The notes: generated by a model not told the origin, from the letters alone. DNA of 34,511 nt from Shewanella sp. 10N.286.48.A6 (GCF_002873135.1 NZ_MCVI01000036.1:54428-88938); one strand, 5' to 3'. Counted from the first letter of the stretch, positions 1 through 9,806 are shown. Program-made: numbers and translations.

Positions 1-52
1 CGCCCTAGTTTTATTTAATGATGTTAGTTGCTGTTTGATTATAAAAAATTAG

Positions 53-316
53 TTAGTTACCAATCATTTTTTGTTGAGAATAAACTCGCTCGCCCAAGGT
101 GTTAAGCACTGTGCACTCACCATCAAGCACGGCAATAATCGACTTACCCTCTCGAAACTCATCGGGCAATATTACCCTTCCAGCGGCACTGACATGCAAC
201 CCTTTCAGTACAGTGTTATTCATAGATAGACCTGCCGGAGCATCATAAAATAATACCGTTACTGTCGCTTTATTATCTTTATCAACTGTGGCTAACGGCT
301 GCGTTACTTCTGTCAT
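53..316 (-). CDS. Small conserved protein, DUF2375/TIGR02922-like
   Basis: An 87-residue protein with no signal peptide or membrane segment, so probably cytoplasmic. It resembles the small DUF2375/TIGR02922 family known mainly from Shewanella and Colwellia; this is recognition from memory, and the family has no known function. The middle has alternating hydrophobic strands (around residues 18-26 and 36-50, with GLHVSAAGRVILP) and then an acidic-basic stretch, suggesting a small beta-rich fold. The ATG at 316 is preceded on the minus strand by a purine-rich GAGAGTGA stretch. It stands alone, divergent from the yeeN-like gene. The length fits the family, so it is probably intact. Confidence 0.7.
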   Translation of the reverse strand: MTEVTQPLATVDKDNKATVTVLFYDAPAGLSMNNTVLKGLHVSAAGRVILPDEFREGKSIIAVLDGECTVLNTLGERVYSQQKMIGN

Positions 317-642
317 AAGTTCACTCTCATCCTTATAAAGCGGCTAACATGACTATTAGTTCCCTTATGATAAGTCTAGTCATGAATTATTGATTTATCG
401 AGAAACTGAACAACATATTACTTACAAAGGTATTGTTAATTTGACCTAGCTCACTGCTTAATGATTATTTTGTTCAAAAATTAGGGGGAATTTTAATATC
501 TACAGCGGTCATTTTTGTGCTGCTGGCAAGAAAATGAGCAAAAACCAGTAAAATTAACATTGAAACAGATACAGCCCCTAAACAGTTGCGATAATTTTTG
601 CTAGAATCATCGACAATTTTTCGATATAAGACTGAGATTAAG
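317..642. other. Intergenic region between divergent genes
   Basis: This divergent spacer should hold the promoters of both flanking genes. On the plus strand a TGCTAGAAT at 599-607 looks like an extended -10 element 36 bases before the yeeN-like start, without a good -35. A short open frame on the minus strand here (474-577 part) has no ribosome binding site and no recognisable family, so I do not call it. No repeat or RNA structure stands out. Confidence 0.35.
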
Positions 643-1365
643 ATGGGAAGAGCATACCAAAACCGCAAAGAATCTATGGCTAAAACCGCTGGCCAAAAAA
701 CGCGTTTATACTCGCGCTACGGTAAAGAGATATATGTTTCAGCTAAAAATGGTGGTGTTGATCCTGACGGTAACTTAGCATTACGCAGCTTAATTGCACG
801 AGCGAAAAAAGACCAAGTACCGACTCATGTTATCGAACGTGCCATTGAAAAAGCCAAAGGCGGTGGCGGTGAAGATTATGATACCGCGCGTTATGAAGGT
901 TTTGGCCCTGGTGGATGTTCAGTCATCGTAGATTGCTTAACTGACAATGTGAAACGTACTTTCACTGAAGTGCGTCAAGCTTTCGTTAAAAATGATGCTA
1001 AGTTAGGTGGACCTGGTACTGTTGCTCACAGTTTTGACCACCAAGCCGTATTTGTATTTCCTGGTGATGACGATGAAGCCGTTTTAGAATTGCTGATGAT
1101 GGCTGATGTGGACGTGACTGATGTTGAGTTAGAAGATGGCATGATCAGCGTTTTCTCACCAATCACTGAATACAATAAAGTCCGTGTGGCATTAACTGAA
1201 GATAATGCAGACATCGAATTTGAAGTTGAACATATCACATTTGTACCTCAGGCCATGACCGAAGTGACCGGTGAAGATGTTGAAACCTTCGATAAATTTA
1301 TTGCTGCTTTAGAAGACTGTGATGACGTACAAAACGTTTATCACAATGCTGAGATTAACGACTAA
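643..1365 (+). CDS. yeeN: YebC/TACO1 family protein, YeeN type
   Basis: A 240-residue cytoplasmic protein of the YebC/PmpR/TACO1 family. The family has been described as DNA-binding regulators and more recently as translation factors that help ribosomes through difficult (proline-rich) stretches. Visible hallmarks are the N-terminal MGRAYQNRK and the Arg/Lys-rich first domain, [22 protein letters not shown] near residues 60-80, YEGFGPGG near 86-93, and a C-terminal DALED-like tail ([15 protein letters not shown]). The form of the N-terminus ([19 protein letters not shown]) is closer to E. coli YeeN than to YebC. I chose the ATG at 643 over an upstream in-frame TTG at 598 because conserved homology begins at MGRAYQ. 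A bidirectional terminator follows directly. Confidence 0.9.
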   Translation: MGRAYQNRKESMAKTAGQKTRLYSRYGKEIYVSAKNGGVDPDGNLALRSLIARAKKDQVPTHVIERAIEKAKGGGGEDYDTARYEGFGPGGCSVIVDCLTDNVKRTFTEVRQAFVKNDAKLGGPGTVAHSFDHQAVFVFPGDDDEAVLELLMMADVDVTDVELEDGMISVFSPITEYNKVRVALTEDNADIEFEVEHITFVPQAMTEVTGEDVETFDKFIAALEDCDDVQNVYHNAEIND

Positions 1366-1410
1366 CAGCAACAGCTCTTACGCCAGCCCTAAAGCGGATG
1401 AGCCCAATAA

Positions 1411-1438
1411 AAACGCAGTCAATAGACTGCGTTTTTTT
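1411..1438. terminator. Bidirectional terminator between yeeN-like gene and hpf
   Basis: A perfect inverted repeat, AAACGCAGTC / GACTGCGTTT with a four-base AATA loop, is followed on the plus strand by a run of seven T. An A-run on the other side gives the minus strand a T-run. It sits between two convergent genes and can end both transcripts. Confidence 0.88.
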
Positions 1439-1475
1439 ATGGCTTACCTTTGTAGCTAAAATAAGGGCAAGTCGC

Positions 1476-1832
1476 TTATTTTAATTCCATTTCTTGAACT
1501 TTTTCATAAGCTATTTCAGGTGCTGTAACCTCGGGCTTCTGATGTAAATCTGCTTTTAATTGTCCTTTTCGATGCTTGAGTGCGGCATCAAGTTTTTTAC
1601 CTGCTTGGGTAAGTGCTGGGTACATAACGGGATCTGACGCTTTGGCAGCGATTCGGCTACCTTCATAGTTCGTGGTAATTTCTACTTCAAACTCGCCGTG
1701 CTCTTTTGAAATAATAATATCGAGTGATATTAGCGTTGGGAAATGACTGGCTATTTTAGTGAATTTTTGATTGACGTGTTCTTTTACAGTATCAGTAACA
1801 TCGACATGGTGACCCGAAAGATTTATTTTCAT
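1476..1832 (-). CDS. hpf: Ribosome hibernation factor, HPF/YfiA (RaiA) family
   Basis: A 118-residue protein of the HPF/YfiA family, which binds the 30S decoding region in stationary phase and either promotes 100S dimers (short HPF) or keeps 70S ribosomes idle (YfiA/RaiA). The N-terminus MKINLSGHHVDVTDTVKEHV and the repeated Lys/Arg pattern in helix 2 (GKKLDAALKHRKGQLK, about residues 78-93) are typical. The protein is longer than E. coli HPF (95 residues) and carries a tail of about 23 residues ending in KVQEMELK, so it may behave more like RaiA; the sequence alone does not decide. The ATG at 1832 has AAAGGA about ten bases upstream. An 8+8 inverted repeat lies just before that site (1852-1868). 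Confidence 0.88.
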   Translation of the reverse strand: MKINLSGHHVDVTDTVKEHVNQKFTKIASHFPTLISLDIIISKEHGEFEVEITTNYEGSRIAAKASDPVMYPALTQAGKKLDAALKHRKGQLKADLHQKPEVTAPEIAYEKVQEMELK

Positions 1833-2265
1833 AGATAAATATCCTTTAATAATATAGCGACGCTATATACTTCACTTTCTTTAAGCAATTTTATTCTTAC
1901 ACCAGTATATTTGAGGACTTGTGTCCTAGAACTCAAGGGAAGTTGGATAAATTTTTGTTAACATTACAAAAATTTCTCACTACCACCTCATACTAGTGTT
2001 AATTATTTTGTTTGCAGCGATTCATTTGTCTTACAACTTCAGTATAGACATAAAATTAAAACAAAATCTGCAACTTTTGTCGTGTTTGCACTTTATTTGT
2101 GCATTTAGCTGTTTTTTAAGAAAATTAACCTTCAAAATAGTTTAAAAATCAGCCAAAAAAGCTAAATTAAGGCACAGTTCAAGCGTCCATGGCCTCAAGT
2201 TAATCTATGACTAAAAGTGATAATTCACGCTTTACACTCACTTTTAAGCACTGGAGTGGATTTCA
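1833..2265. other. Intergenic region upstream of hpf
   Basis: AT-rich non-coding stretch holding the hpf leader and promoter. It contains the perfect repeat ATATAGCG-A-CGCTATAT at 1852-1868 and a small hairpin AGGAC-TTGT-GTCCT at 1914-1927 nested inside TTGAG...CTCAA. The remainder to the pullulanase terminator shows no convincing gene. Confidence 0.4.
1852..1868. promoter_or_regulatory. Inverted repeat in the hpf leader
   Basis: A perfect 8-bp inverted repeat around a single central base lies about 20 bases upstream of the hpf ATG, directly before its AAAGGA ribosome binding site. It could be a regulator operator or a small leader hairpin that affects translation. Nothing in the window identifies the partner. 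Confidence 0.35.
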
Positions 2266-2266
2266 T

Positions 2267-2292
2267 AAAAAACCCAGCATAAGCTGGGTTTT
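2267..2292 (-). terminator. Terminator after the pullulanase gene
   Basis: Stem CCCAGC / GCTGGG with loop ATAA, flanked by an A-run on the left that reads as TTTTTT on the minus strand. It lies about 40 bases past the pullulanase stop codon and closes the receptor-pullulanase unit. Confidence 0.82.
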
Positions 2293-2329
2293 GTTATATC
2301 GGTCATTTGAGATAAGTTTATCGTTAAAG

Positions 2330-5300
2330 TCAGTTAACTTTGGTTACCGACAAGGTGGGAGAGCTCGCACTGGGGCCAGTTACCGTAAATCGATATGTGC
2401 CAGCATCTGCAGCATTAAAATTCATATTAGCCCCTTTGGATGCCAATGACTTCATTTCACCTTCTAACACCGTTTCTTCGCCAGCAATAGCACCAAAATC
2501 AACAGTAGACCAATCTGCAGTAGCAATCTTAAATTCATGATTGCCCGCCTCTAAAGCGATATCAACATGGTAAACCGAAGAACCTTGGTAAGTTAGTGCA
2601 TCAACTTCACCCCAGCCATTCATTCCGCCACGAATATACACAGTATTAGTGCCAAACATTTCTGTTTTATTGACAGTTAGCATTGGCTCTAAACGATTAC
2701 TCATATTAAAAGTAAAAGTGTACATTTCTTCAGTTTCAAAGTTGAGACTCATATTCGTCCCTGCAACCGCTAACGCTTTGGCAGTATCTAAGGTCACTGC
2801 ACCATTATCATCTAAACTGCCGTAATCAACTGTAGACCAATCACTTGAGGCAACTTTAAATTCATGGTTTGCTGCTGATACCAATATTTCTGCTTGGTAA
2901 ATACTGCCACCCATGTAAACCAATTCATTGGTTTCGCCCCAACCATTCATGCCGCCACGAACATAAACACTAGTGCCAACGAAAGGCTCTTCGTTGTATA
3001 CGGTTAGCACTGGGTTATCTTTATCTGCTGCATTAAGTGAGAACACATAAGTCCCATCAAGTGTTGCGGTAAAGCTTAAATTTGCGCCCGCTCTAGCAAG
3101 TGGCTCAGCTACGTCTTCATCAACTCCCGCTTCGGCATCTGACACGCCGCCAAAGTCCACAGTGCTCCAATCACTGGATGCCACTTTAAAGTCATAGCCA
3201 CCCGCGGCTAAAGTAATTGCAACGCGATATTCACCACTACCAATATAGGTAAAGCTATCCACTTCACCCCAGCCATTCATGCCACCACGAACAAATACTT
3301 CAGTGCTGCCATATGGCACAACATCTGGCGCACCCGCTGTAGCATTAGCACTTAAACCTGCACCTTGTGTATCACCTTGGTTTTTCACAAACACTGCTGT
3401 GGTATAAGCCGGTACAGTAAACGTGCCCTCTTCAGTCCCCTCACTAAAGTTGGCACTTTGCACTGTGGTGTCAATCGACATAGATAAACTTGGATGCAAA
3501 CTAAACCCAGATGCAGTCGGCACTGTATGAGACTGCTCACTTTCACTGCCGTTGATCATCACCACCATGGCATCAACTGAAGGGTCTATATCAGTTAAAT
3601 CAGCACCATCATCAATACTCATCACAATTACGCCCTGAGTTTGATTCTTGCCAATATTATGGAAACCAACACGGTCAATAATGTCTTGCTCAGTCGTTAA
3701 ACGCAGTAGTGGGCTCGTTTTACGTATAGATAAAAACTCATTAAAGACGTTAGAAGCAAACTCAATTTCAGACATAGAGGCAGCTGAATTAGGATTACCC
3801 GCAAGCGCAATAATTTGCTCCATTTTGGCAGCATTATCTTGCTCTAACGGTAAGCCGACATTCCAGTTATTACTGCCTTTAGTAAAGTTGACCCAGTTAA
3901 ACCAATCGCCGGAATCATAAGTATTTCGGTCTAATGATTTCGAGCGCAACATGTCGCCACCCATTTGTAAAAATGGAATACCTTGGCTCATTAATGGAAT
4001 CGTAGCAGCAATATTTTGCACTCGTACGCGGCTATCTAACGATAAACCAATATCATTTGAATACTGTAAAATATCCCATAAGGTTTCGTTATCATGCTTT
4101 GATACATAGTTAATACTGTCTGCAGGATCTAAGGTGTAAGCTGTTGGCTGTGAGTTCCAGCTAAAGCTACTCCCTGTGGCAGTATTGCCGTTAAAGTCTT
4201 TTAAGACGTAGTTTTGTAAGTTACCTGCCATTGATAAGCGCAGCGTATCTTGGTCACGCAAATAATCATCTTTTTGCTCAGAAGCAAATAAAGCCCCCCC
4301 TCGAACGGCCTCACGAATACGGTCATTAAAGGTACCGACTTCACTGCCTGCCATATTGGCTTGAGTGGCCTGTTCAAACAATCGATTATCGGCGACTTCA
4401 CCAAAGTTCCAACCTTCACCATAGAAGTAGTTATCAGCATCAACCGCTTGAACGGCATCACGGGCAGCTAAAATACTGCTCTTAGGCATATGACCCATCA
4501 CGTCGAATCGGAAACCATCAAAACCATATTGCTCAGCTAAAATCACCATTGAATCAGAGACAAACTTATCCATCATTCGATGTTCAGTGGCGGTATTATC
4601 ACAACAGGTGGATGATTCAATGTTACCGCTAATTTCGTTATAACGGTGGTAATAACCTGGCACGACTTTATCGAGCACTGAGTTATCCCAAAGCCCAGAT
4701 GAACTGGTATGGTTATACACCACATCTAACACGACTCTTAGCCCTAACTCATGTAAAGCTAAGTTCATTTCACGTAACTCTCTAACTCGAGCAATGCCAT
4801 CGGCATCGCTAGCATAACTGCCTTCTGGGGCAATAAAATGCTGAGGGTCATACCCCCAGTTAAAGCTGTCATAGCCGCGCATAGCTTCAACTAATGCTTG
4901 GGCATCTTTTGAGCCTGGTAATGCTCCTTCTAGGATTGATTCAATTGTGGCTGATTTATCTTGGGTAACACAGGCATCTGCACTGTCTTCAATCTTGTCA
5001 CACAAGGTGCCTAAAGTGTCTGTGATATCAACTCGCTCTGCCGGATCTTCATTAACAGTAGCGATATCATTGACAGGCAATAAATGAAAATGAGTCACGC
5101 CACTTTCAGCTAATTTACGTAGATGCTCAACAGGTGCACTACCCGCTTCAGTAAAGGCTAAATACTTACCTCGGTTTTCTGCGCTAGTGCTTTCATCGCG
5201 AGCACTAAAATCACGAACATGACCTTCGTAAATCACGATATCTTCAGGATTGGCAACCGTCATGACTTCGTGGTCATCCCAACCATCAGGCTTTAAGTCA

Positions 5301-6658
5301 TCGTCACTTAAATTAATAAATTGACTATAGCGGCCGTTGGTAGAGACATTAAGTGAGTACGGGTCGGTTGACTCTAACGTTTCAATTGCTTTGGTCACAG
5401 GATGAAATACTGTCAGCTCGTAACGGTAATACATTCTGTCTAAGCTCATATCACCACTGAATGACCAAATACCTGTTTCAGCATCTAAGCTCATCGACTC
5501 AGTACGGGTTAAGTTTTTAGCTGCATCATAAACTTTCAAATTCACTGTTTGAGCTGTTGGTGCCCAGACTTTCGCCATGATGTTACTGCCATCATAGATT
5601 ATGCCTAAGTCAGCTTCATCAGCATCATTCTCACCAGCGGTGTACAGTGCATCAAGTACTTTAGCGGCTTGAACATGAGTTGCTGCAACAGGTTTGTCGT
5701 CGCCATCATAAGCCACCATAACCAACTGATTTTTAGCAATAGACTTAGCTTCTTCTGTAGTAAAATTCGCTTCATAAGCAGGCCAATCCGCTAAATGCGG
5801 TACTAAGGCTTTTTGCGCATCAGTTAGCTCACTGCTCATAACTTCAACTTGTGTGCCACTGATATTGCCATCATTGTCAGCTGCAATTCCTGCAATATCA
5901 GAATGATGAATAACAAATTTTGCGATTCCGTCCGCTGACTGATTCCATACAAAAGTATTTTGATCGAGCCAATGAGCACTAGCACCATCAATTGAAAAGC
6001 CAGTATCTAACACAGGATAAGCATAAATATCGCCAATCCCATCAATGGTAAAGTTTGTGCGATCGAACATGGCTTCTGGTGCGTCTCCGTCTTCAAAGGC
6101 AATTAAGCTCATGCTTAAATCGCCCGAAGCAATGGCCTTATCATCACCATCATGAATAATGAAATTAGCACATTCTCCATAGCCTTCTTTTAATTCTAAA
6201 ACCCAATAAGCGCCGTAGACTTCATCAACCCCAGTAAAACGATGTCCATTGGCCCAGTCCGTGCTGTCAAATGGCGGAGCATAAGCGTCACATTTGTCGT
6301 TATTCCAAGTGTGTAATTTATATGCTGAATACTTTGGATTTGACTCAGTGTTATTTTTATCTTGCTTGCGGTGGTAATAAAGTACCGCTTGATTTGCCCC
6401 CGCTAACACACTAGGCAAAGGCAAGTTAGGGTTTAAGCCCACTTCACACGTTTCATTGTTTGCATCAGGAAAAGTCGGTGCAGGACAACTTAATGGCGGC
6501 GGTGGAACACACGCAGTGCCCTCGGCATTCGGTACATTGGGCACATTACAGGTTAGCAGTACTTCACCGGACTCTACTGAGTCACCACCACAACCATACA
6601 GAGCAGTTAACGATAAAGTCACTGCGGATAATTTTATTATTCTATAAAGGCTCATCAT
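2330..6658 (-). CDS. pulA: Lipoprotein pullulanase (GH13) with three C-terminal repeat modules
   Basis: A 1442-residue enzyme that should hydrolyse alpha-1,6 branch bonds in pullulan, glycogen and starch. A lipoprotein signal ends in LYGC (Cys23), followed by a Pro/Cys-rich linker, so it is probably surface or periplasmic and membrane anchored. A CBM41-like (PUD) domain lies near 85-180. The GH13 core shows the pullulanase signature NWGYDP (about 597-603), VVYNHT (about 645), GFRFDVMGH with the nucleophile Asp (about 718), YGEGWNFG with the acid Glu (about 748) and SKHDNETLWD (about 854). A DUF3372-like region follows. Three modules beginning RGGMNGWGE start near 1123, 1233 and 1342. The first ATG at 6658 has GGGAG nine bases upstream. 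It lies 78 bp behind the TonB receptor with no terminator between, so the two are probably cotranscribed. Confidence 0.93.
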   Translation of the reverse strand: MMSLYRIIKLSAVTLSLTALYGCGGDSVESGEVLLTCNVPNVPNAEGTACVPPPPLSCPAPTFPDANNETCEVGLNPNLPLPSVLAGANQAVLYYHRKQDKNNTESNPKYSAYKLHTWNNDKCDAYAPPFDSTDWANGHRFTGVDEVYGAYWVLELKEGYGECANFIIHDGDDKAIASGDLSMSLIAFEDGDAPEAMFDRTNFTIDGIGDIYAYPVLDTGFSIDGASAHWLDQNTFVWNQSADGIAKFVIHHSDIAGIAADNDGNISGTQVEVMSSELTDAQKALVPHLADWPAYEANFTTEEAKSIAKNQLVMVAYDGDDKPVAATHVQAAKVLDALYTAGENDADEADLGIIYDGSNIMAKVWAPTAQTVNLKVYDAAKNLTRTESMSLDAETGIWSFSGDMSLDRMYYRYELTVFHPVTKAIETLESTDPYSLNVSTNGRYSQFINLSDDDLKPDGWDDHEVMTVANPEDIVIYEGHVRDFSARDESTSAENRGKYLAFTEAGSAPVEHLRKLAESGVTHFHLLPVNDIATVNEDPAERVDITDTLGTLCDKIEDSADACVTQDKSATIESILEGALPGSKDAQALVEAMRGYDSFNWGYDPQHFIAPEGSYASDADGIARVRELREMNLALHELGLRVVLDVVYNHTSSSGLWDNSVLDKVVPGYYHRYNEISGNIESSTCCDNTATEHRMMDKFVSDSMVILAEQYGFDGFRFDVMGHMPKSSILAARDAVQAVDADNYFYGEGWNFGEVADNRLFEQATQANMAGSEVGTFNDRIREAVRGGALFASEQKDDYLRDQDTLRLSMAGNLQNYVLKDFNGNTATGSSFSWNSQPTAYTLDPADSINYVSKHDNETLWDILQYSNDIGLSLDSRVRVQNIAATIPLMSQGIPFLQMGGDMLRSKSLDRNTYDSGDWFNWVNFTKGSNNWNVGLPLEQDNAAKMEQIIALAGNPNSAASMSEIEFASNVFNEFLSIRKTSPLLRLTTEQDIIDRVGFHNIGKNQTQGVIVMSIDDGADLTDIDPSVDAMVVMINGSESEQSHTVPTASGFSLHPSLSMSIDTTVQSANFSEGTEEGTFTVPAYTTAVFVKNQGDTQGAGLSANATAGAPDVVPYGSTEVFVRGGMNGWGEVDSFTYIGSGEYRVAITLAAGGYDFKVASSDWSTVDFGGVSDAEAGVDEDVAEPLARAGANLSFTATLDGTYVFSLNAADKDNPVLTVYNEEPFVGTSVYVRGGMNGWGETNELVYMGGSIYQAEILVSAANHEFKVASSDWSTVDYGSLDDNGAVTLDTAKALAVAGTNMSLNFETEEMYTFTFNMSNRLEPMLTVNKTEMFGTNTVYIRGGMNGWGEVDALTYQGSSVYHVDIALEAGNHEFKIATADWSTVDFGAIAGEETVLEGEMKSLASKGANMNFNAADAGTYRFTVTGPSASSPTLSVTKVN
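2333..3300 (-). repeat. Three tandem ~110-residue modules at the pullulanase C-terminus
   Basis: The last 320 or so residues of the pullulanase consist of three similar modules. Each starts with VYVRGGMNGWGE, continues with a Y-G-S...Y motif and then FKVASSDWSTVDFG, and ends in N(M/L)xF...Y.F...P.L.V. The repeat is also visible in the DNA, where the complement of CCCAGCCATTCATGCCGCCA-like text recurs at about 2611, 2938 and 3265. The beta-strand pattern and conserved Trp residues suggest carbohydrate-binding modules. The family assignment is not certain. Confidence 0.75.
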
Positions 6659-6736
6659 GAGTCACTTCTCCCTGTTAAATTCGATACTGGGCATTTGGTT
6701 GAGCTAAGTTTCGTAGCGGCGTCATCAGCGTTAGAT

Positions 6737-9715
6737 TTACATGACATAATTTAACCCCAGATAAAATTCACGACCGAAGTACTGAATGGTGCCGGTTTTG
6801 TTTTGGTTGCCAAAATAGCTCTTAGTTGGCTCGTCAGTTAAGTTATTCACTTGGAATAACAGTCCTAGCCCATCGGTCACTTGATAAGACGCTTGATAAT
6901 CAATCACGGTTTCACCGTCAAAATTGACCACCTGCTCATTAATAGCGACTTGCTCTGAGATAAAGTCGTCACGATAGCGAGCGCTAACTCGAGTTTCAAA
7001 GCCTTCATAACTGTAAAATAACGTTGCACTTGCAACATTATTTGATAAGCCAGGTAGGCCTTGCTTTGACGCTTCACCAGCAAAGGTAGAAATGGTTTCG
7101 ATTTCAGATTCGGTATAGGAATAACTGGCATTAAAGCCTAACCCTGACCAAGCATCGGGTAATGAAGCAAACACTTGGGTGTAGGCCAGTTCTAAACCGC
7201 GAATATAGCCGCCCTTTTCGTTATTCATTGCCGTTGTGAAAGTACCATTAACCGTTGGCACAACTTGGCCACTGTCTAATTCAATCGAATCAGGCACGTT
7301 GTAGCCATTGCCTTTAAAGTCGTAGTTGTCGATGCTGTCGGTATCAATAAATGACTTAATATCTTTGTAGAAAAGCGCAGCAACAAACGCACCTTCATCA
7401 AAGTAATACTCATAAGACACATCGTATTGATCGGCATAGAAAGGCTTTAAGAATGGGTTATTAGTGCTTGAACCATTAATTTCACCTGTGTCGCTGACCG
7501 AAGCGCTCGCATCGCCCGCTAAGCGATTAATAGGTGGGCGAGACATCACTTTCGCGGCGCCAAAACGCACTTGAGCGCTTTCTGTCACATGAAAGTTAAG
7601 GTTAATTGAAGGCAAGTAATCGGTATAGCTCACCCCTTCAACGATGGGAGCATAAAGCGAGTTATTGATACCGATTTCGTCGAGAATGTTTTGCGCACCA
7701 AAAGCTGGATCGCCACCCACATTTTTAAGCACGGTTGCCGATTGTTCGGTGTTTACCACCCTTACGCCAACGTTACCCGTTATTGGCAAACCACCTAATT
7801 CAGTATTGATATTGGCTAAGGCATAACCAGACCAAACCTTTTCGTACACTTCACCACTTTGCAATACTGACCATGAATAGTTGTTGGTATAACCTTGGGC
7901 TTGCCCCGGTGCAACACCATCAGCGTTACCCCATGTTTGCACTGGTTGCGGAGTTCCATTTGGGAACCACGCGTTAAGTGCCGCATCAACATCAATGGCT
8001 AAATAAGATGGGAAATAGCTAAAATCACCTTCCCAATCAACGACAGTGGTCATGTCATCGGTCAATCTTAATGGCGGCTGCGAACTCGAAAAAGCATTAT
8101 CAACTCCGTATTCAAATACTGAGCGGTCATTAGAGTAAGTACGGTCTGAATAACGACTACCAAACTCAACACTGGATATAACATCATTGTCTAGGGTGTA
8201 TTCAAAATCTATCCGATAAGCGATTAATTCATCTTCATTCACATAGGGATAGATGCCATATTTGCTGACCATCATACGGTCAGTATCAGAAAATGCATCC
8301 GCTTGATTAAAACCCACATCGGGTAAATCTAAACCATTCAGTAAGTAGCTAATTGATACATTTTCATCAAAAATGGGCGTGTCGGCGTTGGCATCAACTG
8401 CCACATTTGACCATAACAAACCATTACGAAAATTACTTTTTGCCGATGATAAAGACACATCAACATTCACATTAAGATTGTCAGTAACTTGCCAATCAGC
8501 GTTAATGCCATAGCTATTTACTTCATCAAAATCTTGATTATCATCGTTAACCAACTCAACCCGCGTGTTACCAGTAGACTTACGGTTGTAAGTACCACCA
8601 ATCACTGAGTTACCATCTAAAACAGGGTTGGCAATTGAAGCACTTTCTGGCTCTAACTTAACCCTAAAACCACGGGCAAAGGCTTCTGTGTCAAAGCGAG
8701 ATATAAATGCATCAGCTTTAAGGACAAAATTATCAACCGGTGCCCATTCAATCGCCCCCATGTAGCCATTTCGAGTTTCAACGCCGCCAAGATGCTGTAG
8801 TTCAAAACCTTCACCCAAATATTCTTTATGGGCGTTAGTCATATCGCCATCGTCACCAATCGGGCCATTGGTGTCATTTTCGATAAAGTCGACATCCGCT
8901 GTGCCATTGTATGCAAAGCCAATAAATTGAGTTGCTACGCTTGGCTGATTCAATCTTGCATAACCAACGGCAATACCTAATGTGTCTTCAAGAAATTTAC
9001 CCTGATATGAAAAACTGACGCGATCGCCATATTCTTCCGCACCATACACTTCACTCGCGCGGTCGTTATACATAGCGCGGGCATTCACCACAAAGTTATG
9101 TTTTTCTGTTTTGCTCAAAGGACTAACCGTTGCTAACTCAACCGTACCGGCTACGCCCCCTTCAAGTAATGATGCTTTAGAAGATTTATATACTGCAGCA
9201 GAGCTAATTAGCTCAGAAGGATATTGATCAAACTCAATGCTACGAGAGCCACTTGTCGATACCTGCTCACGACCATTTAAGGTTGAAGAGACAAAGCCAC
9301 CTGACATACCACGAATATTGATTTGAGCAGCTTGGCCACCGGTTCTCACCGCTGAAATCCCCGGTAAACGGGTTAATGCATCCGCCATTGATACATCTGG
9401 CAGTGCGCCTAAGTCATCTGCTGATAGTTGCTCAGAAACAGTATCCCCATAACGTTTTGAATTAAGTGAATCAATCAAACTACGGCTATAACCGGTGACA
9501 CGAATAACCTCAATGTCATCTTCAGCGGTGATATTATTGCTACTGGTATTTGCTGCGGCATTATCCACATTAGTTTCATTTTCGACCGCATTAGCGACCT
9601 GAGTTTTTTCTGTATTGATGCCATCGGCAGCAAGCGCTATATCGGATGAAAAAGCAAATCCGACCCCCGCAGCAGCTAGCGCTAGCGATAACACACTAGG
9701 TTTACAATTGAACAT
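6737..9715 (-). CDS. TonB-dependent outer membrane receptor, maltodextrin type
   Basis: A 992-residue receptor that would import maltodextrins released by the adjacent pullulanase, using TonB-ExbBD energy. It has a Sec signal peptide (hydrophobic SVLSLALAAAGVGFAF, cleavage near IALA-A29/A30). A TonB box-like EVIRVTG follows at about 69-75, then a plug domain (LGALPDVSMADALTRLPGIS, INIRGM, LEGGVAGTVEL) and a long beta-barrel. The layout matches the TonB-Xanthomonas/Caulobacter subfamily (TIGR01782-like). I start at the ATG at 9715 because GAGGGGAA lies five bases upstream; an in-frame upstream start at 9757 lacks this support. The final residue is Met (LGLNYVM) rather than the usual aromatic. 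Substrate is inferred only from the neighbour. Confidence 0.9.
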   Translation of the reverse strand: MFNCKPSVLSLALAAAGVGFAFSSDIALAADGINTEKTQVANAVENETNVDNAAANTSSNNITAEDDIEVIRVTGYSRSLIDSLNSKRYGDTVSEQLSADDLGALPDVSMADALTRLPGISAVRTGGQAAQINIRGMSGGFVSSTLNGREQVSTSGSRSIEFDQYPSELISSAAVYKSSKASLLEGGVAGTVELATVSPLSKTEKHNFVVNARAMYNDRASEVYGAEEYGDRVSFSYQGKFLEDTLGIAVGYARLNQPSVATQFIGFAYNGTADVDFIENDTNGPIGDDGDMTNAHKEYLGEGFELQHLGGVETRNGYMGAIEWAPVDNFVLKADAFISRFDTEAFARGFRVKLEPESASIANPVLDGNSVIGGTYNRKSTGNTRVELVNDDNQDFDEVNSYGINADWQVTDNLNVNVDVSLSSAKSNFRNGLLWSNVAVDANADTPIFDENVSISYLLNGLDLPDVGFNQADAFSDTDRMMVSKYGIYPYVNEDELIAYRIDFEYTLDNDVISSVEFGSRYSDRTYSNDRSVFEYGVDNAFSSSQPPLRLTDDMTTVVDWEGDFSYFPSYLAIDVDAALNAWFPNGTPQPVQTWGNADGVAPGQAQGYTNNYSWSVLQSGEVYEKVWSGYALANINTELGGLPITGNVGVRVVNTEQSATVLKNVGGDPAFGAQNILDEIGINNSLYAPIVEGVSYTDYLPSINLNFHVTESAQVRFGAAKVMSRPPINRLAGDASASVSDTGEINGSSTNNPFLKPFYADQYDVSYEYYFDEGAFVAALFYKDIKSFIDTDSIDNYDFKGNGYNVPDSIELDSGQVVPTVNGTFTTAMNNEKGGYIRGLELAYTQVFASLPDAWSGLGFNASYSYTESEIETISTFAGEASKQGLPGLSNNVASATLFYSYEGFETRVSARYRDDFISEQVAINEQVVNFDGETVIDYQASYQVTDGLGLLFQVNNLTDEPTKSYFGNQNKTGTIQYFGREFYLGLNYVM

Positions 9716-9806
9716 TGAGTTTCCCCTCACCTTACTGACTTTATAGTCACCCAACATTCAGTTATACGACTCAGACTAATGGAATATCAGGCATTATTAT
9801 CCCGAT

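Noticed and set aside
474..668. Minus-strand open frame of 64 codons upstream of the yeeN-like gene
   Set aside because: It overlaps the start of the yeeN-like gene, has no ribosome binding site and no recognisable motif.
4201..4461. 86-codon minus-strand frame inside the pullulanase gene
   Set aside because: A shadow frame of the coding sequence with no family resemblance.
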